A stretch of DNA of 5,582 bases, taken from positions 1 to 5,582 of the forward strand of contig JADZDZ010000195.1 of NCBI GenBank assembly GCA_020850785.1, given 5' to 3'. Made by a program: the position numbers and the translations under genes. This stretch comes from Candidatus Sumerlaeota bacterium. Lineage in GTDB: Bacteria; Sumerlaeota; Sumerlaeia; SLMS01. Each line of letters starts with the position of its first letter. Position 1 is the first letter of the stretch. Under the pieces are notes generated by a model. That model was not told where the DNA came from, searched no databases, and was given only the letters and a program-made list of their open reading frames with translations. Shown one piece after another: positions 1 to 5,219 of this stretch.

Positions 1-773
1 AGCGTCGTGGCGAAGGTGTGCCGCAGCTTGTGGGGGCTGATGCGGCGATCGAGTCCGTTGTGTCTCGCCGCCTTCTTCACGACATGCTGCACCGTTCTGC
101 GACTGATGCGAACGCGCTCCCGCGACAGGAACAACGCTTGGCAGCCATCACGACCCGCGGGGCGATGCGCCATCCATTCCCGCAGCAAGTCCTGCGCACT
201 TGAATTCAGGGGAATCAGGCGCTCCTTTCTCCCCTTTCCGAAAACCTTCGCGACGCTGTTCTCAAAGTCGATGGAACCGACATCCAGTCCCACCAGCTCG
301 GCGAGCCGCATCCCCGTCAGCATTAACAGCGCGATGATGGTTTCGTCGCGCAGACGATCATCATCGTCGGTTTCGCCCTCTTTGGGAAGGGGAGCAGCCA
401 GTCGATTGGCCTCTCCGGCGGTCAGGTAGATGGGAAGTTTCCGCGACTTCTTGGGCGTTCGTAGTCCCGCAGCGGGGTCCACCCCGACAATCCCCTCTGC
501 GGCAAGGAATGAGAAGAACTGCCGCAGGCTGGAAATCACGCGGGCGATGGTGGCGGGCTTGCAATTCCGCTCCTCCCGCAAACGCGCCAGATAATCCTTC
601 AGGTTGAACGGGTCCACCTTCGCCACATTTGCCAGGCACTTCGGATCATGGAGTGCCACATGCTCGCTCCAGCGCCCCAACTCGTAGCGGTAGGCCTCCA
701 CCGTGGAAGGCGCCATGTTGCGCTCGGTGCCGAGCTGGCGGAGGAACTTGTCCAAGGCTTCCTGAATGGTCAT
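1..773 (-). CDS. xer: Xer-family tyrosine recombinase (site-specific integrase), C-terminus cut off by the window edge
   Basis: Enzymes of this family cut and rejoin DNA through a 3'-phosphotyrosine; Xer proteins resolve chromosome dimers at dif. Reading leftward from ATG at 773, 257 codons stay open to the window edge. Residues 1-100 form the SAM-like core-binding domain (starts MTIQEALDKFLRQLGTERN). The catalytic domain follows from about residue 112. Visible catalytic residues are Arg156 in TGMRLAEL, Lys180 in GKGRKER, and His248 and Arg251 in HKLRHTF. The second His/Trp and the nucleophilic Tyr lie beyond position 1; a full protein would be roughly 300 aa, usual for XerC/XerD. An acidic stretch, GETDDDD (133-139), precedes the Arg motif. 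The start is supported by AGGAAG at 778-783 and a good promoter upstream. It is divergent from the radical SAM gene. XerC, XerD or a phage-type integrase cannot be separated here, but the compact architecture favours a housekeeping Xer. Family confidence is high. Confidence 0.93.
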   Translation of the reverse strand, partial: MTIQEALDKFLRQLGTERNMAPSTVEAYRYELGRWSEHVALHDPKCLANVAKVDPFNLKDYLARLREERNCKPATIARVISSLRQFFSFLAAEGIVGVDPAAGLRTPKKSRKLPIYLTAGEANRLAAPLPKEGETDDDDRLRDETIIALLMLTGMRLAELVGLDVGSIDFENSVAKVFGKGRKERLIPLNSSAQDLLREWMAHRPAGRDGCQALFLSRERVRISRRTVQHVVKKAARHNGLDRRISPHKLRHTFATT

Positions 774-777
774 GGGA

Positions 778-783
778 CTTCCT
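778..783 (-). promoter_or_regulatory. Shine-Dalgarno site of the xer gene
   Basis: The minus strand reads AGGAAG followed by TCCC and then ATG. The AGGA core sits 6 nt from the start codon, which supports the ATG at 773 as the true start. It is one of the few good ribosome binding sites in this window. Confidence 0.65.
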
Positions 784-827
784 GTTGCCGACCTTTGCAC
801 CCCGTCAAGGCGGCATCTCTATTTTGT

Positions 828-856
828 ATTAAATTTATGTTTAGCGAACTTGGCAA
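828..856 (-). promoter_or_regulatory. sigma70-like promoter of the xer gene
   Basis: On the minus strand, TTGCCA (856-851, 5 of 6 to the -35 consensus) is separated by exactly 17 bp from TTTAAT (833-828, 5 of 6 to the -10 consensus), in the most AT-rich patch of the intergenic region. Transcription would begin near 821, giving a leader of about 48 nt before the ATG at 773. This is the best promoter match seen in the window. It is a sequence match only. Confidence 0.6.
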
Positions 857-902
857 AATAGGAAAGACTTCTCCCGGCTGTCTTAAGTTCAAGGGTAGCA
901 GA

Positions 903-916
903 TTCAGGCGCCTGAA
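903..916. promoter_or_regulatory. perfect 14-bp palindrome, possible operator in the divergent xer/radical SAM intergenic region
   Basis: TTCAGGCGCCTGAA reads identically on both strands (7+7, no spacer). It lies 47 bp behind the -35 box of the xer promoter and 112 bp before the proposed radical SAM start. Position and symmetry suit a dimeric regulator acting on one or both divergent genes. I do not recognise it as the site of a known regulator. A perfect 14-bp palindrome is not very rare in a whole window, but is unlikely in a given 255-bp gap. Confidence 0.35.
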
Positions 917-1028
917 CGACGATATCCAGATTGCTTCAATTTTTGGGGATAGGGAACCCTTCAAATCAACCGGAACGCCCTTGACGGGAAAACGTCAGGC
1001 CCGTTCACTCTTTGCCCTGCCCATCACG

Positions 1029-2462
1029 ATGTCGATCTCCTCACCTTTCCGAAAAGTCCTTTGCGCGGTTCCCCCCACGGGGAAGTTCATTCGTGAGGAC
1101 CGCTGCCAGACACCCATTGAGCGCCTGAAGACTGTGGCGCTCCGCTCCCCCATTGACTTGATGTACGCAGCGGGCGCGTTTCAGAAGGTCGGGTTGGAGG
1201 TCCGCCTCGTTGATTATCCCGCCGAGGACAAGGAATGGGGGGATTTGGAGCGCGACCTGCGGGAGTTCCAGCCGGACATTCTGGTTCTTAGCATTACAAC
1301 GCCTTCCTTGAACGCGGACTTGAAGGCTGCCGAACTGGCGAAGAAGTTGAACCCGAACATCATTACCGTGGCCAAGGGGGCTCATTTCAACACTCTGGAC
1401 GTCCAGACGTTGGAGAAATCGCCTTCGCTCGATCTGGCGCTGCGCGGGGAGTATGAGGAGACCTGCGAGGAGATTGGCCGCGGGACGCCCTTTTCCGAAA
1501 TCAAGGGGCTGACGTGGCGTGACAATGGGGTGATTCGCCGCAACGAGCCGCGTCCGCTGCCGAATGATCTGGATTCCCTCGCCTTTCCCGCACGCAGCCT
1601 GACCCGCAACGAGTTGTATATTCGTCCCGACACGGGGGAGATGCAGACGACGATCATCACAAATCGCGGCTGCCCCTTTTCATGCACCTACTGCCTTGCA
1701 AATCAGGTATCCGGTCTGAAGAACCGCTATCGCAGCGTCGAAAACGTGATCGCGGAAATCAAGGAATGCGTGAATGTGCACGGCATCCGGAACTTCCTGT
1801 TCCGTTCCGACCTTTTTACGCAGAACAAGAAGTGGGTGATCGAGCTTTGCAACCGCATCGTGGAAGAAAAACTGGATATTGAGTGGGCGTCGAACTCCCG
1901 CGTGGACACCATCACGCCGGAGGCGCTGGAAGCGATGAAGCGCGCCGGCTGCTGGGTGATTGCCTTCGGTGTGGAGAAGGGAACCAACGAGGCGCTGGAA
2001 GCCATCAACAAGAAGGCGACGATCGAGCAGGCGATGAAGGCGCTGGAGATGACGCGCGCCGCCGGCATCAAGCGGTCGATCTACATTCTGATCGGTCTAC
2101 CCAACGACGACCATGCAGCGGTGGAGAAGGACATCGAGTTTGCGAAGGAGCTCGATCCCGATTTTCTGGAAATTTTCTACCCTTATCCCTTCCCTGGAAC
2201 GGCGCTCTACCGCGAGGCCGTTGCCGCCGGCCTTCTGGAGGATGGCTCCATCCCGGTTGAGGCCTATGGCCTTCCCTGCATGCCAACGAAGCACCTGACA
2301 ATGGAGCAGTTGGCAAACCTTCGCACGGCCAGCCTGCGCAAGTTCTACATGCGGCCAAGTTACATCGCGCGCACCCTGCGCCAGACGCGCTCCGCCAAGG
2401 AACTTGGCAACTACGTCAAGTACGGTCTTGTGCAACTGAAGCAGATTATCACCGGCGCGTAA
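1029..2462 (+). CDS. B12-binding-domain radical SAM protein, substrate unknown
   Basis: The 477-aa protein has the architecture of cobalamin-dependent radical SAM enzymes (COG1032 type). An N-terminal Rossmann-like B12-binding domain spans about residues 8-150. It opens with AVPPTGKFIREDRCQTP and contains PIDLMYAAGAF and GLEVRLVDYP. There is no DxHxxG motif, so cobalamin would bind without a lower His ligand, as is usual in this group. A radical SAM barrel follows (about 205-400), with Cys215, Cys219 and Cys222 in GCPFSCTYC to bind the [4Fe-4S] cluster that cleaves S-adenosylmethionine. Later landmarks are FGVEKGTNEAL (the usual GIESG segment, with Lys in place of Ser) and ILIGLPND. The C-terminal 75 residues are basic and helical. 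No signal peptide or membrane segment is seen, so it is probably cytosolic. The ATG at 1029 fits the family N-terminus but has no Shine-Dalgarno site. Relatives methylate unreactive carbons or rearrange rings; the substrate here is unknown. It probably shares a transcript with the LarA-like gene downstream. Confidence 0.88.
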   Translation: MSISSPFRKVLCAVPPTGKFIREDRCQTPIERLKTVALRSPIDLMYAAGAFQKVGLEVRLVDYPAEDKEWGDLERDLREFQPDILVLSITTPSLNADLKAAELAKKLNPNIITVAKGAHFNTLDVQTLEKSPSLDLALRGEYEETCEEIGRGTPFSEIKGLTWRDNGVIRRNEPRPLPNDLDSLAFPARSLTRNELYIRPDTGEMQTTIITNRGCPFSCTYCLANQVSGLKNRYRSVENVIAEIKECVNVHGIRNFLFRSDLFTQNKKWVIELCNRIVEEKLDIEWASNSRVDTITPEALEAMKRAGCWVIAFGVEKGTNEALEAINKKATIEQAMKALEMTRAAGIKRSIYILIGLPNDDHAAVEKDIEFAKELDPDFLEIFYPYPFPGTALYREAVAAGLLEDGSIPVEAYGLPCMPTKHLTMEQLANLRTASLRKFYMRPSYIARTLRQTRSAKELGNYVKYGLVQLKQIITGA

Positions 2463-2478
2463 GCGTTTCTCGCCGGTG
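2450..2478 (+). repeat. 8-bp GC-rich inverted repeat whose loop contains the radical SAM stop codon
   Basis: CACCGGCG (2450-2457) and CGCCGGTG (2471-2478) are perfect complements around a 13-nt loop that contains the TAA at 2460-2462. No T-run follows, so it is not a standard intrinsic terminator. It may protect the upstream message or partly attenuate readthrough into the LarA-like gene. The pairing is certain; the role is inference. Confidence 0.45.
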
Positions 2479-2558
2479 CAGTTGTGCTTGCCCTGAGTGA
2501 CTTTGGCGGAAACCCTACACTTTCGAAACGGTAAGAATGGAGCAAGCGTCGCAGGACG

Positions 2559-3863
2559 ATGCACATCAGTCTCCCCTACGGTGCGGCATCGATCCCGATC
2601 GACGTGCCGGACAACTGGATCAACGGGCGCTGCTATCGCCCCCATCCGATGCTCCCCTGCGCGGACCCACGCGCGGAGTTGATGGCTGCTGTTGGGTCGC
2701 TGCCTGAAAATCTGGCGCTCAAAAAACTGCTCGATAATAAGGGAACCTGCGCCATCGTCGTGGACGCGGAGCATCCCGTCATCGCCCGCGAACTGCTCAC
2801 TCCCCTGCTCGAATTGATCGAGGATGAATCGGACATCGCGCGGGAAAACTTCACAATCATTTTCGCGCACCGGCCATTGGCCCCCGTCACGCCGGAGGAG
2901 TTGGGGACGCTTCTTGAGGACAGGCTCCTCAGCGAGTACCGCGTGGTTGTCCACGACCCTTCGGATACGGACAACATCCTGTCTGTTGGCGAATCCACGA
3001 AGAAGGTGCCGCTGACGATCAGCAAGGTCTACCAGGAGGCGCAGGTAAAGATTCTCCTGGGAGGCGTGGCCCCGGACCTGCTGTCGGGCTTCACCGGCGG
3101 CAGGGCGCTCCTGATGCCGGGGCTGTGCGGCAGGGAAACGCTGAAGGCGATGTATGACTTCAACTTCGTCGCCGACAAGCAATCCCGCTTCGGCAATTTC
3201 CGCGACAACCCCTTCCACATTGTCGGCATCGAAACCGTTGCCGCGACGGGGTGCGACCTTGCGGTTTCCGCAGTGATGACGCCTGAGCAGCAGATTCACA
3301 AGATTTTCGTCGGGCACTACGGAGCCTCGCACCTGCAGGCCATGACGACCGCGCGCGAGGCGATGCTTGTGCGCGTGAAGGAACCGATGGACATCGTGGT
3401 CACGAGCGGCGGCGGAAGCCCTCATGACGGGACGCTCGCGCAGGTGGTCAATTCCCTGTGCGCCGTGGAACATGTTCTGAAGCCGGAAGGGACCATCGTC
3501 ATATCAGCGGCGCTGGACAACGGCTTCGGCCCCGATGGTTTTGCGGAAATCGCCCGCAGCAGCCGCGGTGTCCACAAGACGCTCGAACGCCTCTCACTGT
3601 CGAAGAAGTACACCCCCGGCCAGTGGATCGCCCAGCGATTCTACCAGTTGCTGACTGATCATGAAATCATCCTCTTCAACAAGGAGATGGAGGAAGGATT
3701 GATCTGGGACATCGGTCTCACGCCCAGCCGCGATTTCAACGAGGCGATCATGGGTGCGATGCAGAGCCACGGCCAGCGCTGCAAGATCGTCGCGCTTCCT
3801 GAAGGACCGAAGGGAATCGGCGAAATCGGCGCCGCGCCCAACACGGGAACCAGTCAGCGATAA
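2559..3863 (+). CDS. LarA-like (DUF2088, nickel-dependent lactate racemase family) protein with an altered active site
   Basis: The 434-aa length matches lactate racemase LarA (about 424 aa). Family landmarks appear in order: an N-terminal LPYG segment, FAHRPLAPVTPEEL (His104), VVVHDPSDTDN, APDLLSGFTGGRALLMPG, NPFH, GHYGASH and TSGGGSPHDGTLAQ. LarA uses a nickel-pincer cofactor bound to a lysine, with histidines for nickel binding and proton transfer. By motif spacing, His104 is kept (LarA His108), but Asp173 replaces His174, Ala183 replaces the cofactor lysine Lys184, and Tyr199 replaces nickel ligand His200. The usual DxTR arginine appears to be His72. Classical racemase chemistry is therefore doubtful; it may be a non-catalytic relative or use another cofactor. 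An in-frame stop at 2532 rules out an earlier start, and ATG 2559 is the first available; only a poorly spaced AGGA precedes it. It follows the radical SAM gene by 96 bp, with no lar cofactor genes visible. The family is fairly sure; the function is unknown. Confidence 0.82.
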   Translation: MHISLPYGAASIPIDVPDNWINGRCYRPHPMLPCADPRAELMAAVGSLPENLALKKLLDNKGTCAIVVDAEHPVIARELLTPLLELIEDESDIARENFTIIFAHRPLAPVTPEELGTLLEDRLLSEYRVVVHDPSDTDNILSVGESTKKVPLTISKVYQEAQVKILLGGVAPDLLSGFTGGRALLMPGLCGRETLKAMYDFNFVADKQSRFGNFRDNPFHIVGIETVAATGCDLAVSAVMTPEQQIHKIFVGHYGASHLQAMTTAREAMLVRVKEPMDIVVTSGGGSPHDGTLAQVVNSLCAVEHVLKPEGTIVISAALDNGFGPDGFAEIARSSRGVHKTLERLSLSKKYTPGQWIAQRFYQLLTDHEIILFNKEMEEGLIWDIGLTPSRDFNEAIMGAMQSHGQRCKIVALPEGPKGIGEIGAAPNTGTSQR

Positions 3864-3923
3864 CGCGCACGGGCGCCGCGCAGCACTCCCGCCCATTCCT
3901 TCTGAAGACGACACCAAAATGAA

Positions 3924-3953
3924 ACCGGGGGAGTGCTTTCGCACTCCCCCGGT
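3924..3953 (-). terminator. intrinsic terminator after rpsI, possibly bidirectional
   Basis: A perfect 13-bp GC-rich stem pairs 3924-3936 with 3941-3953 around a 4-nt loop. On the minus strand the loop is GAAA, a stable tetraloop, and the stem is followed by TTTCATTTT, so it should end the rplM-rpsI transcript 60 bp past the rpsI stop. On the plus strand the following sequence is only moderately T-rich (TTCTTTT, from 3961), so it may also stop the LarA-like transcript, less efficiently. The convergent gene order agrees with this. Confidence 0.85.
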
Positions 3954-4013
3954 GGTGATGTTCTTTTCGCCATTGGGACCGGGCTGTTGTTGTTCCCGGC
4001 CGCCGACAAACGA

Positions 4014-4415
4014 TTAACGCTTGCTGAACTGGCTGCGCTTGCGGGCCTTGCGAAGGCCATACTTGCGACGTTCCTTTTCACGCGGGTCACGCGTCAGGAA
4101 ACCGGCCTTCTTCAATGCGGGGCGAAGGGCGGGATTTGCGCGAAGCAGTGCGCGGGAAATGCCGTGGCGGATGGCGCCAGCCTGGCCGACCGGGCCGCCG
4201 CCCTTCACGTTCACGATCACGTCATACTTCGTCGTGGTCTGTGTTTCCTTCATCGGCGCGCGCATCAGGTTTTCAAGATTCACGCGGTCCGCGAAGTAGC
4301 GCTTCCAATCAAGCGCATTGATGATCATCTTCCCCTTGCCGGGGCGCAGGTAAACACGCGCCACCGACGTCTTGCGGCGGCCTGTTCCCAGATACTGATC
4401 GATTTTCTCTGCCAT
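4014..4415 (-). CDS. rpsI: 30S ribosomal protein S9
   Basis: S9 (uS9) is a small-subunit head protein whose basic C-terminal tail reaches the P-site tRNA. The 133-aa protein is normal length. It has the family start QYLGTGRRKTSVARVYLRPG (residues 7-26), a glycine-rich core VNVKGGGPVGQAGAIRHGIS (68-87), then LTRDPREKERRKYGLRKAR, and the diagnostic ending QFSKR, where the terminal Lys-Arg approaches the tRNA. The start ATG at 4415 is preceded by GGAG at 4431-4428, with a rather long 12-nt spacer. It follows rplM by 31 bp, the usual bacterial L13-S9 operon order, and ends at the strong terminator. No residue looks abnormal. Confidence 0.98.
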   Translation of the reverse strand: MAEKIDQYLGTGRRKTSVARVYLRPGKGKMIINALDWKRYFADRVNLENLMRAPMKETQTTTKYDVIVNVKGGGPVGQAGAIRHGISRALLRANPALRPALKKAGFLTRDPREKERRKYGLRKARKRSQFSKR

Positions 4416-4446
4416 GATGAATGATGTCTCCAGTGATTACCAGCGG

Positions 4447-4917
4447 TCAGTTATCTTTGGCTTTGCGCGTCGGAACATCCAGCTTTTCCGGCTGCTGCGC
4501 GTCATGCTGTCCGGTGTATTCGCCGGACTTGAAGATGCGAACGTGGCGATTGAGCTGACGGCCCAGGGCGCCCTTCGGGAGCATGCCGTGAATGGCCTTC
4601 TCCAAAATGCGTTCGGGCTTGTCATCGCTGATCAACTTTTCCGGCGTCGTGGTCTTGATGCCCGTGCGCCAGCCGCTATGATGAATGTACTGCTTGGTCT
4701 TCATCTTGTCCGCGGTGAAGACGATCTTCTCCGCGTTGGTAACGATCACGTGGATTTTCGGGTCCTGATGGGGTGCGTAGTCGGGCTGCATCTTGCCGCG
4801 AACCAGCTTCGCAACGCGTGATGCGAACCGGCCGACAACCTGCCCTTCGGCGTCCATGATATACCACTTTTCCTTCAGTTCCGCGTCACCGCGAAGGGTG
4901 CTTTTTTGCGCTCTCAT
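4447..4917 (-). CDS. rplM: 50S ribosomal protein L13
   Basis: L13 (uL13) is an early-assembly protein of the large subunit that binds 23S rRNA. The 156-aa protein shows the family signature throughout: KEKWYIMDAEGQVVGRFAS (residues 16-34), LVRGKMQPDYAPHQD (38-52), VTNAEKIVFTADK, YIHHSGWRTG, PERILEKAIHGMLPKGALGR, and an ending with HDAQQPEKLDVP. It is slightly longer than the usual 142-150 aa, because of a short N-terminal extension (MRAQKSTLRGDAEL) and a KAKDN tail. The ATG at 4917 is the natural start, although no good Shine-Dalgarno site precedes it. Six consecutive A residues occur in codons 4-6. It is first in the operon with rpsI and diverges from the uricase gene. Its long leader could carry L13-type autoregulation, but I cannot identify a known leader motif. 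Confidence 0.98.
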   Translation of the reverse strand: MRAQKSTLRGDAELKEKWYIMDAEGQVVGRFASRVAKLVRGKMQPDYAPHQDPKIHVIVTNAEKIVFTADKMKTKQYIHHSGWRTGIKTTTPEKLISDDKPERILEKAIHGMLPKGALGRQLNRHVRIFKSGEYTGQHDAQQPEKLDVPTRKAKDN

Positions 4918-5021
4918 GAAATGAAAACTCGTCCAATCGAAATGGCAGCATCAGCCCACCAGCCTTTGCTGCATTTACCCGGCCGGTTGCGAAAATCCTT
5001 GCAAATCAGGAAAGCGCACGG

Positions 5022-5057
5022 GGTGGCGCAAAAATTCGCAGGGTCGTTTGACCCACC
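5022..5057 (-). promoter_or_regulatory. possible folded leader element of the rplM-rpsI mRNA
   Basis: In the minus-strand leader, GGGTC (5054-5050) and GACCC (5045-5041) form a 5-bp hairpin with loop AAAC. A competing or enclosing stem pairs GGTGG (5057-5053) with CCACC (5026-5022), and TTTTT (5035-5031) lies between. Ribosomal protein operons often have autoregulatory leader structures, but I cannot match this to a known L13 leader. Confidence 0.25.
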
Positions 5058-5071
5058 GTCAGAGCCGGAGA

Positions 5072-5099
5072 AGCATGGCGATAGTGGATTTGCTGTCAA
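5072..5099 (-). promoter_or_regulatory. possible rplM-rpsI promoter
   Basis: On the minus strand a perfect -35 box, TTGACA (5099-5094), is followed after 16 bp by CATGCT (5077-5072), only 3 of 6 to the -10 consensus. If used, it would leave a leader of roughly 150 nt before the rplM ATG. The -35 match is strong and the -10 weak, so this is tentative. Confidence 0.3.
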
Positions 5100-5125
5100 G
5101 GGGCAAACTGCGGATTTTGCACCTC

Positions 5126-5219
5126 GCCAAGTGAAGAGTTGCTTGCAGCGTCACCCAAGCTTCCAGTAGAAAACCGGGTTTCTTTCCCTTATCCCTCATG
5201 CTGGCGGTCTTCACTTGGC
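5126..5219. repeat. 12-bp perfect inverted repeat pair upstream of and overlapping the uricase start
   Basis: GCCAAGTGAAGA (5126-5137) and TCTTCACTTGGC (5208-5219) are exact reverse complements separated by 70 bp. The right arm covers the proposed TTG start (5215-5217). Between them lies a smaller symmetric element, AAACC-G-GGTTT (5171-5181). The pair could be two binding sites for one regulator, allowing DNA looping, or an mRNA stem that hides the uricase start. I see no other repeat of this length in the intergenic region. Confidence 0.5.

Larger units (their letters stand above)
774..1028. other. divergent intergenic region between xer and the radical SAM gene
   Basis: These 255 bp hold the xer promoter and the 14-bp palindrome. 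A short stem also occurs: TGACG (982-986) and CGTCA (993-997) around the loop GGAAAA. The plus frame of the radical SAM gene happens to be open through the whole region, but its translation does not look like the family. I found no convincing plus-strand promoter: TTGACG at 981-986 is a fair -35 but has no good -10 partner. Confidence 0.5.
4918..5214. other. divergent intergenic region between rplM and the uricase gene
   Basis: These 297 bp hold the tentative rplM promoter and leader hairpins on the minus strand and the 12-bp inverted repeat pair. A smaller stem, GCAAA (5103-5107) with TTTGC (5116-5120), flanks the -35 box. No convincing plus-strand promoter for uricase was found: TTGCTT at 5139-5144 is a possible -35, with only a poor -10 (TCCAGT, 5162-5167). 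No small gene or RNA gene could be supported. Confidence 0.5.

Noticed and set aside
7..429. A 140-codon plus-strand open frame at the left end
   Set aside because: It is antisense to the recombinase with its Arg, Lys and HxxR residues; the translation is Ser/Arg-rich low-complexity shadow.
648..1028. N-terminal extension of the radical SAM gene, including ATG at 648 and 837
   Set aside because: The frame is open, but the extension overlaps the xer coding region or covers its promoter, shows no family similarity, and the family N-terminus begins next to ATG 1029.
2097..3473. A 458-codon open frame on the minus strand
   Set aside because: It lies antisense to the end of the radical SAM gene and most of the LarA-like gene, both with clear family motifs. 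Its translation is Arg/His/Val-rich without recognisable domains, typical of a GC-rich antisense shadow.
3754..4017. Short plus-strand frame through the convergent intergenic region
   Set aside because: It spans the end of the LarA-like gene and the terminator hairpin, with no coding signal of its own.
4914..5099. A 61-codon minus-strand frame whose TGA overlaps the rplM ATG
   Set aside because: The ATGA overlap looks like translational coupling, but the sequence has no family features, no ribosome binding site, and its ATG begins within the possible promoter; more likely chance.
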